Below, piece by piece: positions 1-9,845 of a stretch of DNA of 18,533 bases. The position numbers and the translations under genes are program-made. This DNA is from Chromera velia (taxonomy: Eukaryota > Sar > Chromeraceae), in contig JAHBMJ010002458.1 of assembly GCA_018398765.1 (NCBI GenBank), positions 1 to 18,533 on the forward strand, read 5' to 3'. The number at the start of each line of letters is the position of its first letter. Position 1 is the stretch's first letter. Under the pieces are notes generated by a model, which saw nothing but the letters and a program-made list of their open reading frames with translations, had not been told where the DNA came from and made no database searches.

Positions 1-16
1 ACACACACACACACAC

Positions 17-84
<68 letters not shown>
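1..84. repeat. Compound AC/TC microsatellite
   Basis: An AC run, a TC run and a second AC run lie back to back and extend to the window edge. The tract is within the first intron of the minus-strand STE24 gene and begins about 30 bases beyond the splice donor. On the minus strand it reads as GT and GA repeats with no stop, so the upstream exon appears open to the window edge. Confidence 0.95.
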
Positions 85-86
<2 letters not shown>

Positions 87-113
87 AACAGAGGGAGAGG
101 TTGTAGGGCTGAC

Positions 114-926
114 CTTCAGAAGCGTGTCGAAAATTACAATTCGTTTGGCCCACCAGAATCCGTAGAAGTAGGCGTTGGAGTGTGCGGATCTCTTGCTCCC
201 ATCCATTTGGAACAGTTTCTTCAAAGGAAATTTCAGCGAAGCGGCAAGGTCCTCTATTTTCTTCCTCAGCTCCTCGTTGTTCAAAGGTTCAAATTTATTG
301 AACAGAGGAGCAATCAGGTTTGGGTAGAGCATCGACATCGCGATTGTGAACACCATCGTTGCGCCCCAAAGCCACACATAGAACTGCTTTCCCCCCCACT
401 TGATCAGCCAAATGACTCCACAGACAACAGGAAAGCCTATGACCAGAGTCAAAGCAGTTGTCTTAATCTGATCTGACACAAAGAGCATCGGGGTCATCTT
501 GTTGAACCCGTGTTTTTCCTCAATCACGAAGATTCCGTAGATCTCAAAAAAGATGCTGGAAACGTAGTCGATCGTCATGGTCATGGACAGAAACGTCAAA
601 GATTGGACGTATTCATTTTCACCCCCCACGATTCCCGCCCATCTCCATATTTGGGGATACGCAAACAAGTACAGCATCAAGAACATTCGGGCGAATTGCA
701 CTACGCTCTCCACCATACTGAACAGACGCTTATCCCGGTTGTAGGCCTGAGACTTCTTGAAGGTGTCTTCCTTCACGAGTTCCTTTACTTCCGGGGGAAT
801 CTCGGGACTGCAGTTCCGTCTCCACTGCCGGTAGGAGAGGTACCGTTCGAACACTTCCATACAGGTAAGGAACACCAGAAAAAGGGGAAGCCACGGAATG
901 GCAGGCATCTGTTCTTGGAAAAACAT
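114..926 (-). CDS. STE24: CAAX prenyl protease 1 (STE24/ZMPSTE24, peptidase M48A), first coding exon, partial
   Basis: This exon encodes 271 residues of the ER-membrane zinc metalloprotease that removes the last three residues of prenylated CAAX proteins. The start ATG at 926 is preceded by an in-frame TAG four codons earlier. Hydrophobic segments lie near residues 9-24, 70-92, 108-128, 158-175 and 182-200. Family signatures include EEKHGFN (136-142), an IAPLFNKF segment (205-212) and GSKRSAHSNAYFYGF (243-257), followed by a FDTLL stretch. In the family the HEXXH zinc site follows soon after FDTLL. Here the reading frame meets a splice donor (AAG|GTCAGC, donor at 113-112), so the catalytic exon lies beyond the left edge. 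The exon length is an exact multiple of three, so the intron is phase 0. The identification is secure; the gene is incomplete only because the window ends. Confidence 0.95.
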
Positions 927-1665
927 CCTTTTCTACCGTTGATTGAGCGTCTCGAGAATCATGCAAGTCGATGAATAGTTCAGTGACAGCCTGCACTCCT
1001 AACAGGTCAAAATCTGCCAACGCGCCGATCGAATGTGGGAGACAACAAAGCCCTTCAATCACCGTCGTCTCCGAGGAACGCACTCAGAAGCGGAGATGGT
1101 CACACCACATCATCAGAAATGGACACAATGGACTGGCTGACGGGAAGCATGCGTTGACAAATGTTTCTGAATCGTCTGCAAGTCGGTGCATTTCTTCATG
1201 TTTCTTCCGATTCCAATTTCCCATCATTCGATCGATCGAAACTGTTGATCGAAGTGGAATTTTCTGATTTTAGCTGGCCGTCTCCGCTTGCCGTCTCCAT
1301 CAACACGTCGCACAGCTGCTCGAACAATGCTCCTAAGTGCCCCCCAATTTTTTTCCGGGGCCCTCACCCATGCATGCAAAGAAGTTCGGGTCACCCCGGC
1401 CGTGCGCGCGTGCCCCGCATGCGCGCAATTATGGCGCGGTGAGCCACCAAATAATCGGCTCCGAGAGAATCGGCTAGCTGTCCGTCCACTCGTCTTCCGA
1501 TATATATATATTCATATACGGTTTTTGTCAGGCGGCGAGTTAGTTGCTTCGACACAGTGTGATAACGGCAGAGTGTGCATCCACCCCTGTTCCACAAACA
1601 TAGACTTGACTCCCGAACTTCCGTTCGCTTTCCCCAAGGACTTGACTGTCTTCGCAGTTTTCACC
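927..1665. other. Intergenic region between two divergent genes
   Basis: This stretch separates the minus-strand STE24 start from the plus-strand start at 1666 and presumably holds both promoters. A 14-bp palindrome, TTCGATCGATCGAA, lies near 1227-1240. An open plus-strand frame runs back to 1288 in phase with the downstream gene, but its composition does not look like protein sequence and I did not include it in the gene. Confidence 0.5.
1500..1518 (+). promoter_or_regulatory. TATA-like AT stretch upstream of the 1666 gene
   Basis: An alternating TA stretch (ATATATATATATTCATATA) lies in otherwise GC-balanced sequence about 150 bases upstream of the proposed ATG. It could be a TATA-type core promoter. 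This is position and composition only; a chance microsatellite is equally possible. Confidence 0.25.
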
Positions 1666-2622
1666 ATGGTGCGCAGTTCAAGTGAGAGGAAGCATTCCTT
1701 TCCCTCAGACCCCTCACTCTACTCCAACGCGTCGGAATCCAGCGTTCCGCCCAAGGCCAACAGAAGGTCTTGTCACCAAGCTCAGTATGGACAGAATTCA
1801 GAAAATGATGTGTTTGAAGAAGAGTGGCTGAAAGACAAACGGTACCGAGGAGAGAGGAGGGCCGCACGCATGTTGCAGAGGCACAGAGACGGCATCATGT
1901 CTCGGTCTACGGGTGGAAGGTTGAACGCAAAGGCATGGAACGAAATGCAAAGGTGGAAGAAATTTTCAAACACAGACAGCATTTCATTCTGTCGGAAGGT
2001 GTCAGATCACGTCTCTTTCTGCCGTAGAGGAAACTTTCCGTGGCAGGAGGTGAATCAGTACACTGCAGGGATTTATTGCCTTTGCTTCGAAATGTATGAC
2101 GAGAGAGATCATTACTGGGATTGTGATGATGAGAATATCCCTGAAAATTGGAGTGTGGAGGGCATTGAGGAATTCGCTTTTGAAAACGTGGAAGACTTTT
2201 GGGATTGCGCCTTCGACGTGTGCAGCTCCCAAGCACATGCTGAGCCAGCTGTTGGTGCGCCTTCCCCGTTTCCCCTTTCTTCGCTTTCAAAGGAAGACCT
2301 CAATACCCAGTGGCCATCCCTTTCAAACAAGCAGATGGGAGCATTAAAGCAGCGCCAGACTCAAAGCGCAGTGATTCAGAGGCATCAGCGGGTGGGTGGC
2401 GGAAAGACAGGCCGCAATAAAAAACCAAAAAAGAGTCTTAGAGGCGTCACAGTGCCTCTCTGTTTTCTGGAGGCCTTAGAAAGCCTCAGGTTAACTCCCA
2501 CAGAGAGAAGCTCTGACATTGCGGAGAGTGTGGACGTGTTGAGCTGCACGGATGAGCATGCGGAGAGTGTGGACGTGTTGAGCTGCACGGATGAGCAAGA
2601 AGGAGACTTTGTATTGCTTTAA
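1666..2622 (+). CDS. Unrecognised hypothetical protein (318 aa) with C-terminal tandem duplication
   Basis: I do not recognise this protein. The ATG at 1666 was chosen because its context (TCACCATGG) is a strong eukaryotic start and sequence upstream in the same frame is poor in protein character. The N-terminus (1-50) is Ser-rich. Residues 55-100 are Arg/Lys/Trp-rich. Residues 101-195 contain two SFCR motifs (107-110 and 117-120) and a Cys- and Asp/Glu-rich segment (CLCFEMYDERDHYWDCDDE, 138-156). A basic patch (KTGRNKKPKK, 247-256) could be a nuclear localisation signal. The tail contains AESVDVLSCTDE twice in tandem (286-298 and 299-311), encoded by an exact 39-bp duplication. No membrane segment or signal peptide is evident. 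The gene is intronless as read and diverges from STE24. Coding status is likely from length and composition; function is unknown. Confidence 0.65.
   Translation: MVRSSSERKHSFPSDPSLYSNASESSVPPKANRRSCHQAQYGQNSENDVFEEEWLKDKRYRGERRAARMLQRHRDGIMSRSTGGRLNAKAWNEMQRWKKFSNTDSISFCRKVSDHVSFCRRGNFPWQEVNQYTAGIYCLCFEMYDERDHYWDCDDENIPENWSVEGIEEFAFENVEDFWDCAFDVCSSQAHAEPAVGAPSPFPLSSLSKEDLNTQWPSLSNKQMGALKQRQTQSAVIQRHQRVGGGKTGRNKKPKKSLRGVTVPLCFLEALESLRLTPTERSSDIAESVDVLSCTDEHAESVDVLSCTDEQEGDFVLL
2521..2597 (+). repeat. In-frame 39-bp tandem duplication
   Basis: The units 2521-2559 and 2560-2597 are identical over 38 bases and differ at the 39th (T in the first, A at 2598). This makes two 13-residue copies beginning AESVDVLSCTDE near the end of the 318-residue protein. 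The near-identity implies a recent duplication. Confidence 0.95.
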
Positions 2623-2980
2623 TTACACGAGTCAGTCTGGATGCGTGGTCCCCGTGGTGATAAGGACAGATTTCACCGTCAGATCATGCAGACTGAGTGG
2701 TCCCATCGAAAAGATCTGACTGCAGTTAAGTGCGACTACAAGTGGAATATTGAATAGTTTTGAAATTGATTTTATAATTACTATAGTATAAGGATTATAT
2801 ACTGAGACTGTAACTGAGTATACGTTAAGTCCGCAGTTACACGAGCATGTAGTACAGAATCAGCCTGAATACAACAGACTGCAATATTCAAGAGCTAGTT
2901 TGGCAGATAAAAGTGAACACTGGCGGCAGCTTTATATGCTGTGGGATGTGCTTCTAGCTTTAGCTCTAGCTTGTTAAGGC

Positions 2981-3206
2981 CTACTTAGAGGGGTTGGCGC
3001 TAGTAAGTGCTTGCAGAGGTTCAAGGGTCTTCAGGGCTTGATGTCGCTGGAGCGATTCAGGTCGATCCTTAGTAACAGACTCGATCGATGTCAGGAGCAT
3101 GGAGCTTTCTTGCGATTCAGTGATCAATCTGATTTCATAGTAGTCTTCCAGAAAGTCTTTCGGAAGTCTTTCATGTGATTTCGATCGAAATGCGACAGGC
3201 CAAAAT
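2981..3206 (-). CDS. Possible terminal exon or coding remnant, unrecognised
   Basis: On the minus strand a frame is open for about 75 codons from a possible acceptor (TATACAG|A, exon from 3206) to TAG at 2983-2981. Its product has a protein-like composition (for example RLPKDFLEDYYEIRL and SLQRHQALKTLEPL) and no low complexity. No ATG begins it, so it would have to be a last exon or a fragment of a decayed gene or transposon. The tRNA-like sequence lies just upstream on the same strand. An open frame of this length can arise by chance; I cannot name a family. Confidence 0.22.
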
Positions 3207-3265
3207 CTGTATAGTACAGGACGTTAACGTCCCGTCTCTTTTCTTATTGATCCTTAAAAAGGTAG

Positions 3266-3340
3266 GTAGCGAGGATTGAACCTATGATCTTCTGTTTGTT
3301 AATGTTATATATTAACCACTAGGTCATGAACATAAGCGAC
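3266..3340 (-). repeat. tRNA-like sequence, probable SINE head or tRNA pseudogene
   Basis: Read on the minus strand, the sequence contains an A-box-like TGACCTAGTGG followed about 45 bases later by GGTTCAATCC, a good match to the tRNA B box/T-loop consensus. The spacing and the GATCATAGG lead-in resemble a tRNA. The T-stem pairs badly, the acceptor stem is not convincing and I cannot define an anticodon arm. It is therefore unlikely to be a working tRNA. A tRNA-derived SINE or a decayed tRNA fits better. Confidence 0.4.
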
Positions 3341-3693
3341 ACACACCATTCTCTTTTGCTTAGCATTATTTTCGATTAAGTCAATTTATTTAATTCTCAT
3401 TTTCTTTCTAGTCACGCTTTGATAGCGCATAGCAATATTATATTATATTAACGTTTTGTCTAAAATATAATATATATTGAATCCGAGCCTAGAACTGCAT
3501 CCATGTTTATCGGCAGTAGCAATGGTTTTGAAGTGCAAGACAAGAAATTCATGTGTTGTGATGAGATGTGTCATTGCATGTATACGTGCATGGTGTGGAG
3601 TAATGTGCATGAATATATGGTGCAAGGCGGACATCAGATAACTGGCACACAGGTCTAGGGCTCCGGCCCCGAACACAACATAATCCTATAATC

Positions 3694-3945
3694 CTAGGTG
3701 TGATCTCTAAAGTTATTTTTATAATAAAACTTTAGACTTTAAAACTTTTTTGATTTTAAAACTTTAAGAATAAAAAACTTGAACACATCGATGTGTTGTT
3801 TACGATTGTTTAGTTTTTTGAAACATTTTTCAATGTATGCAAAAAAAAATTTAAAAAGCGTTTCAAAAGTTATATTTTAGAGTTCACAGACTCAAAGCAG
3901 ACTTTAAACTTTATTTCAATTTAAAGCTTTACAGATCACACCTAG
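3694..3945. mobile_element. MITE-like element, 252 bp
   Basis: The ends are inverted repeats. CTAGGTGTGATCT at 3694-3706 is exactly complementary to 3933-3945, and the match continues after one mismatch through TAAAG. The interior is very AT-rich and non-coding, with a short palindrome AACACATCGATGTGTT near its middle. If the element proper begins at GGTGTG, it is flanked on each side by TA, the target of Tc1/mariner-type MITEs. The flanking TA is also part of the palindromic CTAG, so the target duplication is not proven. Confidence 0.6.
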
Positions 3946-4201
3946 TAGATCTTCCTCCTCGTTTGTGTGGCCCTTGGGCCGTGCGAGCTCCGCGCAAGCG
4001 AGGGGCACACATCGTAATCATCGTTCTGACCTTCCCTTTTTGTCTTACCTTCGTGAGCTGTCTGAAGCAGTGGTTGGAAGCTTGAAGCTGCCTCTTTCTT
4101 CTTGGTTCTCTCTAACTAATTTCTTTTCTTAATTTTTTTTTTTTTAATGTGGGGCGCCTACTAGGAAATGCCGTTGAGCATGCAGTTCAACAAATGTTCA
4201 A

Positions 4202-6613
4202 TCAGATTTCGACAATTTCTGAACATTTCAGAATTTTTCTTTCCCGGCAAATGAGCCTGTTGGAAGAGAGAGTCAATCTCATGATTGAGGGCATCCTCCC
4301 CAACCCAAAAAACCCCACCAGGTCATCAGCCCCCTCATTTGAGATACTGTTGAATGACAGGTCCAGATGCACCAACGGAGGGGGAAGCTGAGCTGACCAG
4401 ACACTAGTCATGGCCATTACCCTTACGTCAGTCAGGGAACAGAATTTAATTTTCAAGATTCCTAAGCCGGGCAGCTTTACGGCAGTGAGAGCGGCAGAGA
4501 GGGCAATTGCCTCCGACTCAAGAGAGATGGCTATGAAGGTCAGCTCTCTGAGGCCAGACAGCTTGCCGCTGCCAAGCCTAACAAAGAGCAAGGAAATCCC
4601 TGGAATGGGTCGGTCTCCTTCAATGCGAAGAGACTGGAGTTTATGCAAAGAATTGGAAGCCAGACAAGCGGCAAAAGTTGCAACTCTCAACTGCAGGCCC
4701 TCACGTAGCTCATTCGCTGGGTGAAAGCTGCTTACACAAACCTTTCATAACAAAGCTGCATGAAGACAGTACAGGCTGGCCTACATGGCTTGAACTTCCC
4801 CGAGTTCGCTTTGTGCTAGATTGTCCTTCACTTCTCTGAGGGCCGGCACTTTGCCTTCACTGATGAGAATAGAGAGGGGAGACAAAGCTGGCCCGTGTGT
4901 GTGAATGGCACCGCTGAGGACGCTAAGCGTATGAAGAGCCGGCGGGTAGCTTCCCCCCCTACCAACCCCCCTCAAAAACGCCTCTGCAGAGAGGGACTGC
5001 ATCCGAAAGTCCACCTCCTCGAGGTGAATAAGGCGGGCATTGGCGTGTGTCAGTGCCTCTCCGAACGACTTCAAGGTCTGGGGGTTGTCACCCAAACCAA
5101 AAGCCGCAATCTTTCGCAGGAACGAGATATGATCTGCACGGATGGCTTCGGAGAGATGAGACATGGCTGAGGAGTAATCAACGAGGCCGGGAGCTGGCGC
5201 ACCCAGCGTTAGGTCCATTCTCATCAATGGGGGTGGGGAGGTACCGACAGAAAGACCCTCACACAGGGACGAGAGGGTCTTGCTGGCTGGCCACACGAGG
5301 TCAACACGTCGGAGGGACGGGGCCCTGCCGGTGCTTAGAACCTCACCCAGTGCCCGCGCGCCTTCTGGATCCTCACATGCCGCATTCAGGCTGAGGTCCT
5401 CAAGCGAACTCATTTGCTCTCCCTCCAGACCCTCTGCCAAACCCACAACCGCTCCCTCTGTACTGCACATCCATTTAAGATCGAGCTTCTGGAGAGACGA
5501 CGCCCCCACTGACCCCAAAGCTCTCCCCAACTCTGACATACGAGGCGGAGAAACAAAACCAGAGGAGAGGTCAAGCTCAAGGTTTCGGATTGATGGAATT
5601 CTGCCCTCGCGAGCAGCCTCTGCAAGGGCTCTCACTGACTCATCAAAAACGAAGTCAGGGGCTTCACCTTCCAGGTTGTTCGGGTGCTCACTTGATTGGA
5701 TCTTGAAGGTGCGAAGACGCATCACCTTACCACTCACTATCCCTCGACAGAGCGCTTCCAAACCGTCAGGGCACACGTCATTTCGACGGACCAGCTTCAA
5801 GCACTCAAAATGCGAGAGACTGCCTGAAATTAGAGCATTTGCAAGTGACTGCACCCCTACTTCTAACCCTTCCGCGTTAAGATCAATTCTCCATCCAGAG
5901 AGGTCAAGATCTTCCAATACGCAACCCACCCACCCCCCCTCTCCTAGAGCATTCATTTGCGCGGGACTGATCCAAGTGTCTGCGAGGTTTAGGACTCGCA
6001 GTTTTGGGAATCGGCTTGCCGTTGTGAAGGCAGCAGCGGATACTCCGTCATTTGAGCCCGCCAAAAAAAAGTTTTTACTAAGGTCGAGTACTTCCAACTC
6101 TGTCAGTCGGTTTGTCGACAGCAGGGTCGAGAGAGGAGCATACTCTATCACTGTTGCCCCATCTGCCAAATTGTTCTTCTTTGGAATGAGGGTGCGGAGC
6201 TCAGGAACTGCGTCTGCAGTGGAGACTACGGCTGCCAAATGTTTCAATCCCTCCGCTTTCATCTGATTCTCTATCAAATCAAGGCTCTGCAGAGACGACA
6301 CTTTCTTCTCTCTCAACACCTCTGCTAAGGCCTCCACACCCTTTTCCTTCGCCCCCGTGCATGCGAGGTTGAGGGACCGCAAGGGCGCGCAAAGACCCCT
6401 CGCAAGCGCCTCCACCCCTCTGGGGCCGAGTGGGTTGTTAGTCAAATCCAGACTCAGGAGGGAGGGGAGCCAGTGGGCGGAAAGGACGGAGCCGAAGTTC
6501 GTCATTGAAGCGCTGCAAAGAAAATTTCCTGCAATCATACGGACTGGAGACAGGTACACATGCGATTTTGAGGGGGGGCAGAGCGGAATAAATAAAATAA
6601 AAGAGGCTCGCAT
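4202..6613 (-). CDS. Leucine-rich-repeat protein, ribonuclease-inhibitor type (two exons)
   Basis: Exon 1 is 6613-4785 and exon 2 is 4727-4202. Together they encode 784 residues. The 57-base intron (AT|GTAGGC ... AAGCAG|C) is inferred: without it exon 1 stops at once (ATG TAG), while LRR sequence continues in the next frame. Repeats of about 28 residues occur throughout, such as LLSLDLTNNPLGPRGVEAL (residues 52-70), LRSLNLACTGAKEKGVEAL and, in exon 2, LVHLDLSFNSISNEGADDL. This RI-like form (LxxLxLxxNxLGxxGxxxL) builds a curved solenoid for protein binding. No kinase, NACHT or membrane domain is visible, so the partner cannot be guessed. The N-terminus is uncertain: a good acceptor (TTTTCTTTGCAG) lies at about 6512-6523, so translation might begin at Met37 after an untranslated first exon. 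The protein is probably cytosolic. Confidence 0.85.
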
Positions 6614-6980
6614 GCTTCTCTTGTTCTCATAGGCATGCTCCGCTTTTTATCGTTTCATTTCCCCTCTTCTTTGTCTGTCAGGCTCAAGCGACTTGTTCGT
6701 TCCACCTGACTGACTGACGCACCTCCGAGTTCGAGAGACTCCGGAGAACGAGGAAGCGAAGGAAACAGAAATGTGGCGGCGGTTCCACCTTCAATGCCGC
6801 ACTCTGTAAGCGAAATGGAATAAGATCAAAAACATTTATTGTGCCGACATATAAAAAGACAGAAAAGCTTCGAAGGCGCTTGCCATAGAGGGTGACAGAG
6901 ATACTATTTATCGAGCAAGGAAAGAGAAATCAGTATCAACAGTACAAAAAAGAGCTGAAAGAGGAAGACTTGTGGTCACA
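6614..6980. promoter_or_regulatory. Upstream region of the LRR gene
   Basis: This unannotated stretch lies immediately upstream of the minus-strand LRR gene and is bounded by the composite microsatellite at 6981. No clear TATA box, initiator or open frame stands out. The assignment rests only on position. Confidence 0.3.
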
Positions 6981-6981
6981 C

Positions 6982-7048
<67 letters not shown>

Positions 7049-7097
7049 ATGTGTGTGTGTGTGTGTGTATGTGTGTGTGTGTATGTGTGTGTGTGCA

Positions 7098-7133
<36 letters not shown>

Positions 7134-7149
7134 TGAGAGAGAGAGAGAT
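6981..7149. repeat. Compound TCTG / TC / TG / GA microsatellite
   Basis: Successive blocks are TCTG (about 6983-7015), TC (to 7037), TG with scattered A or C interruptions (7038-7116) and GA (7115-7149). The TC and GA blocks are complementary across the TG block, so a long hairpin is possible. Every frame is open through it, which produces only artefactual ORFs. Confidence 0.95.
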
Positions 7150-7590
7150 ACCCACAGCCGCACTTTCTCACTCACTTTGACACATGTAACACACATCGCG
7201 AAGCTAGCACAGAGAGAAAGAGGGAGCTGGCATTGCATGCACTCACTGACTTACTGACTGACTGGATGTAACGAGAGACTTCAAGGAGGTCGGGTTCTGG
7301 TCCTTCGCCGCTCCCCTCTCTCCTTCCGCTTTCAGTCGTTGGAGGAAGGCCGCAAGAACGGGCAAGGTCGAGTTTGTACAGACGCCTCGACCTACATGCA
7401 GGGGGGCAGATAAAGGGAGAGAAGAAAGGAGGCTCCAACTTTTCTGTCGTTGGCCTGACTGCCGTTGGAGCTTCCGAGAGAGTTCAAATAGTAAGAACGG
7501 AAGCTCAACGAAAGAAGTGGACAGAAGAGTGGCTGACGTAAGGGCATGCAAGTGAGACAACAAAAGGCCGCACGGCATGAAAAAAGAGCA

Positions 7591-7604
7591 GAAAGAAAGA
7601 AAGC

Positions 7605-7639
<35 letters not shown>

Positions 7640-7640
7640 G
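7591..7640. repeat. GAAA microsatellite
   Basis: A run of GAAA repeats with one GCAA interruption grades into GGAAA-type units. On the minus strand it is a CTTT pyrimidine tract lying between two of the candidate exon segments. Confidence 0.9.
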
Positions 7641-7711
7641 AACGGAAAGGAAAGGAAAAAGACGGAGGAAAAGAGAGACCCTTTCTAGCTAGAGAAGGGA
7701 ACAGAACTCAC

Positions 7712-7825
7712 CACACTTGAGCGTCTCCAAAATAGCAGAGCCGGAAGGAACAGAGGAAAGAAACAGGCTCAGCTTCCGAGCATCCAGCGAGAAGTCTACA
7801 AGTCTCAAACGATCAACAAGCAGAT
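7712..7825 (-). CDS. Candidate internal exon, LRR-like
   Basis: Read on the minus strand from a possible acceptor (TGATTGAG|AT) to a strong donor (AAGTGTG|GTGAGT), the frame gives DLLVDRLRLVDFSL, then KLSLFLSSVPSGSAIL and ETLKCG. The spacing of Leu residues resembles the RI-type LRR units of the gene at 4202-6613. It could be an exon of a second LRR gene or a decayed copy. The neighbouring exons are not resolved, so the call is tentative. Confidence 0.3.
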
Positions 7826-9095
7826 CTCAATCATGCATTAATTCTGATAAGAACGATGAGCAGAGAGACGGAAGGAAAGCCAGTGTCCCCCCACTGCTCA
7901 CAAGTTTAATTCGAAGCAGGCCTAGAGGCAGGGGGGGGGCATGGGAGGCAGCCAGGGTGGCGGTGAGACGGAAAGGCAACGAAGGTTCATTCAGTCCATT
8001 TTTCAAATACGGAAAAAGTTCATGAGTCATATGCATACAGAAGGTACTTATAGCGCCACTATCTGCCTGCTTCCATCGATTGATGCTCCCTTCTTTTCCC
8101 TTCTCTTTTCTTTTCTTCTCTCCCGCCCCTTTCCTATGGACCAATTGTCTATCGGAATTAATCCATCACATCATTATTGCGCAGGCGAATGAAGCTGACC
8201 AGAAAGGTCCAGGGTGGGGAAGGGCAACGGGAATCATCCCTGCAGGCGTAGACACTCACGGCGATAAAGGGATTTTTAGAAGGTGAATGCAAAAATGTAG
8301 GTGTCGACCTGCAGTGCTGCTCACTGGCCCCTCCTCCCCATCGACACTAAAGCAAGTGAGTAGTTTCGCGAGACAGACAGAACGCTCTCTTATAGGATTC
8401 CTGGCTTCATTACTCATGCATGAAGGCTGGCAGGAACCAGATTCGCAAAACAGGCAGATATGAGCAGGCATGGGGATACACACTATATCGGAAAAAAACG
8501 TAGACCAACACAGGAAAAATAAAAGAAGAAACGCAAACGGGGTTTTGCAGAGACACGAGTCATTCTGTTTTCTTTTTTTCGATTCTTTTCCCCCCTTGTC
8601 CTACAGCCTGTCACATAGATTCATGGTCGCTTGAGCAGTGAGGGGCAGCAAGAGTGTTGCCCTGCCGGTCCGTCTATCAGTGAACGAGTAAATGAAAGGA
8701 AAAAGAAATAGATCGTATAGTCTCTTAGTGAGTGAGGTCTGCAGACTGACGGTTCTTACGAACTGTAAAAGGACCTATCCCAAGCAGAACCCCTCCCTGT
8801 GAGAGCCCAATGCAGAGATCTCCTGCAAATTTAATTGATTGTTGAGAGAAAGAGCAGAAGTGAACTCTTTCTTCCGACACATACTGTTTTTACAGCAGCA
8901 ACGAAAGGAAAAGGAAATCAGATTTCCCCACTGCTCATCAGGCAAAGATCCTGAAGGAAAGTTGAGTGCGGTCGCCAGAGTGTTTGTCAGTGCTGTATCT
9001 CATAGCACAAAAACACTTTCACATTCTTTTGCAGAAGCACATTTCTGTGCGACATGGTTTGCTTGCAGACACGACACACAAGAATTAAAATTCAT

Positions 9096-9340
9096 AGACG
9101 CACCTCAGGACTCGGACGTGTGTGGCCAAACACCGCTGAGAGCACGGCGTCTGCTGTTTGCATTGTATCAACCCCTGACACCTGAGAGGCCCTGACTTCC
9201 TCTGCAGACAGATAATTCAGGAATGGAAGGCTGCTCATACATTTCAATTTCAGCAAGGAAGAGGATGAGGAGACAGCTTGGTGCCAGGGGGTGACTTGAC
9301 CTGCTGCAGATCCATGGAATCTTATGGCAGGGCCAGACAT
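9096..9340 (-). CDS. Candidate internal exon, unrecognised
   Basis: The minus-strand frame gives SSLPFLNYLSAEEVRASQVS followed by GVDTMQTADAVLSAVFGHTR and ends at a consensus donor (CCTGAG|GTGCGT). The composition looks like real protein, but the upstream acceptor is ambiguous and the next exon could not be placed. No family is recognised. Confidence 0.22.
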
Positions 9341-9845
9341 TCTTCCGGCGGTGCTTCAACTCAAGTCCCACTCGACGTTCTCACTCCGAATCGGATGACA
9401 TCAAATGTTTTGGACCGACGAAAACAAAATGCCAGAGAGATCACAACAAAAAATCAAAGATCCGAAATGCTTACAAACTTCCTCATTGGCCCTGCAGCGT
9501 CCGCCTGCCCTGTGCTGCCAAGAAGTCCCACAAGAGGCAAGCTCGCTCACATTGCTGCAGGAATCTTCTTCTTCTTCTTTATCACCCATGTCCATTTGTA
9601 GGACCGAAATTTGCCAAAGAGATGGAGAGCATATTGGACAGTGTCTGGATTTTAGTAGTCAACACTCGACGAGAGCATGGCTTCCGCGTGGGGGCCGGGC
9701 CCGCGCGCATCTTCTGCGGCGGCGGGCGGCGGTTAAGCTTTTGACGCCCCCGCGCCGGCCACCGCCCCCAACGAACAACCAAATCCTTGATTTAACCATG
9801 CCAGCTATTTTAGAATTACTGTGGTTAACCGCTGTTTAAGCGGCT

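Larger units (their letters stand above)
2623..4201. other. Gene-poor AT-rich stretch with repeats
   Basis: There is no secure gene between the unrecognised protein and the end of the LRR gene. The stretch contains a weak minus-strand candidate exon (2981-3206), a tRNA-like sequence (3266-3340), a MITE-like element (3694-3945) and a T run (about 4134-4145) in the likely 3' untranslated region of the LRR gene. Confidence 0.6.

Noticed and set aside
180-974. Plus-strand frames opposite STE24
   Set aside because: The minus-strand frame gives an unmistakable STE24 protein over the same bases.
1288-1665. N-terminal extension of the 318-residue protein by 126 codons
   Set aside because: The extension spans the TATA-like stretch and has poor protein character; the ATG at 1666 has a far better start context.
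3266-3340. Functional tRNA gene
   Set aside because: The T-stem has mismatches and no acceptor or anticodon stem can be drawn; kept only as a tRNA-like repeat.
5280-6266. 328-codon plus-strand frame
   Set aside because: It lies fully antisense to the LRR gene. The minus strand shows clear LRR periodicity, so this is a shadow frame.
9405-9839. 144-codon plus-strand frame
   Set aside because: It has low-complexity Ser/Pro/Arg content, crosses the GC-rich block and contains no recognisable domain; probably chance.
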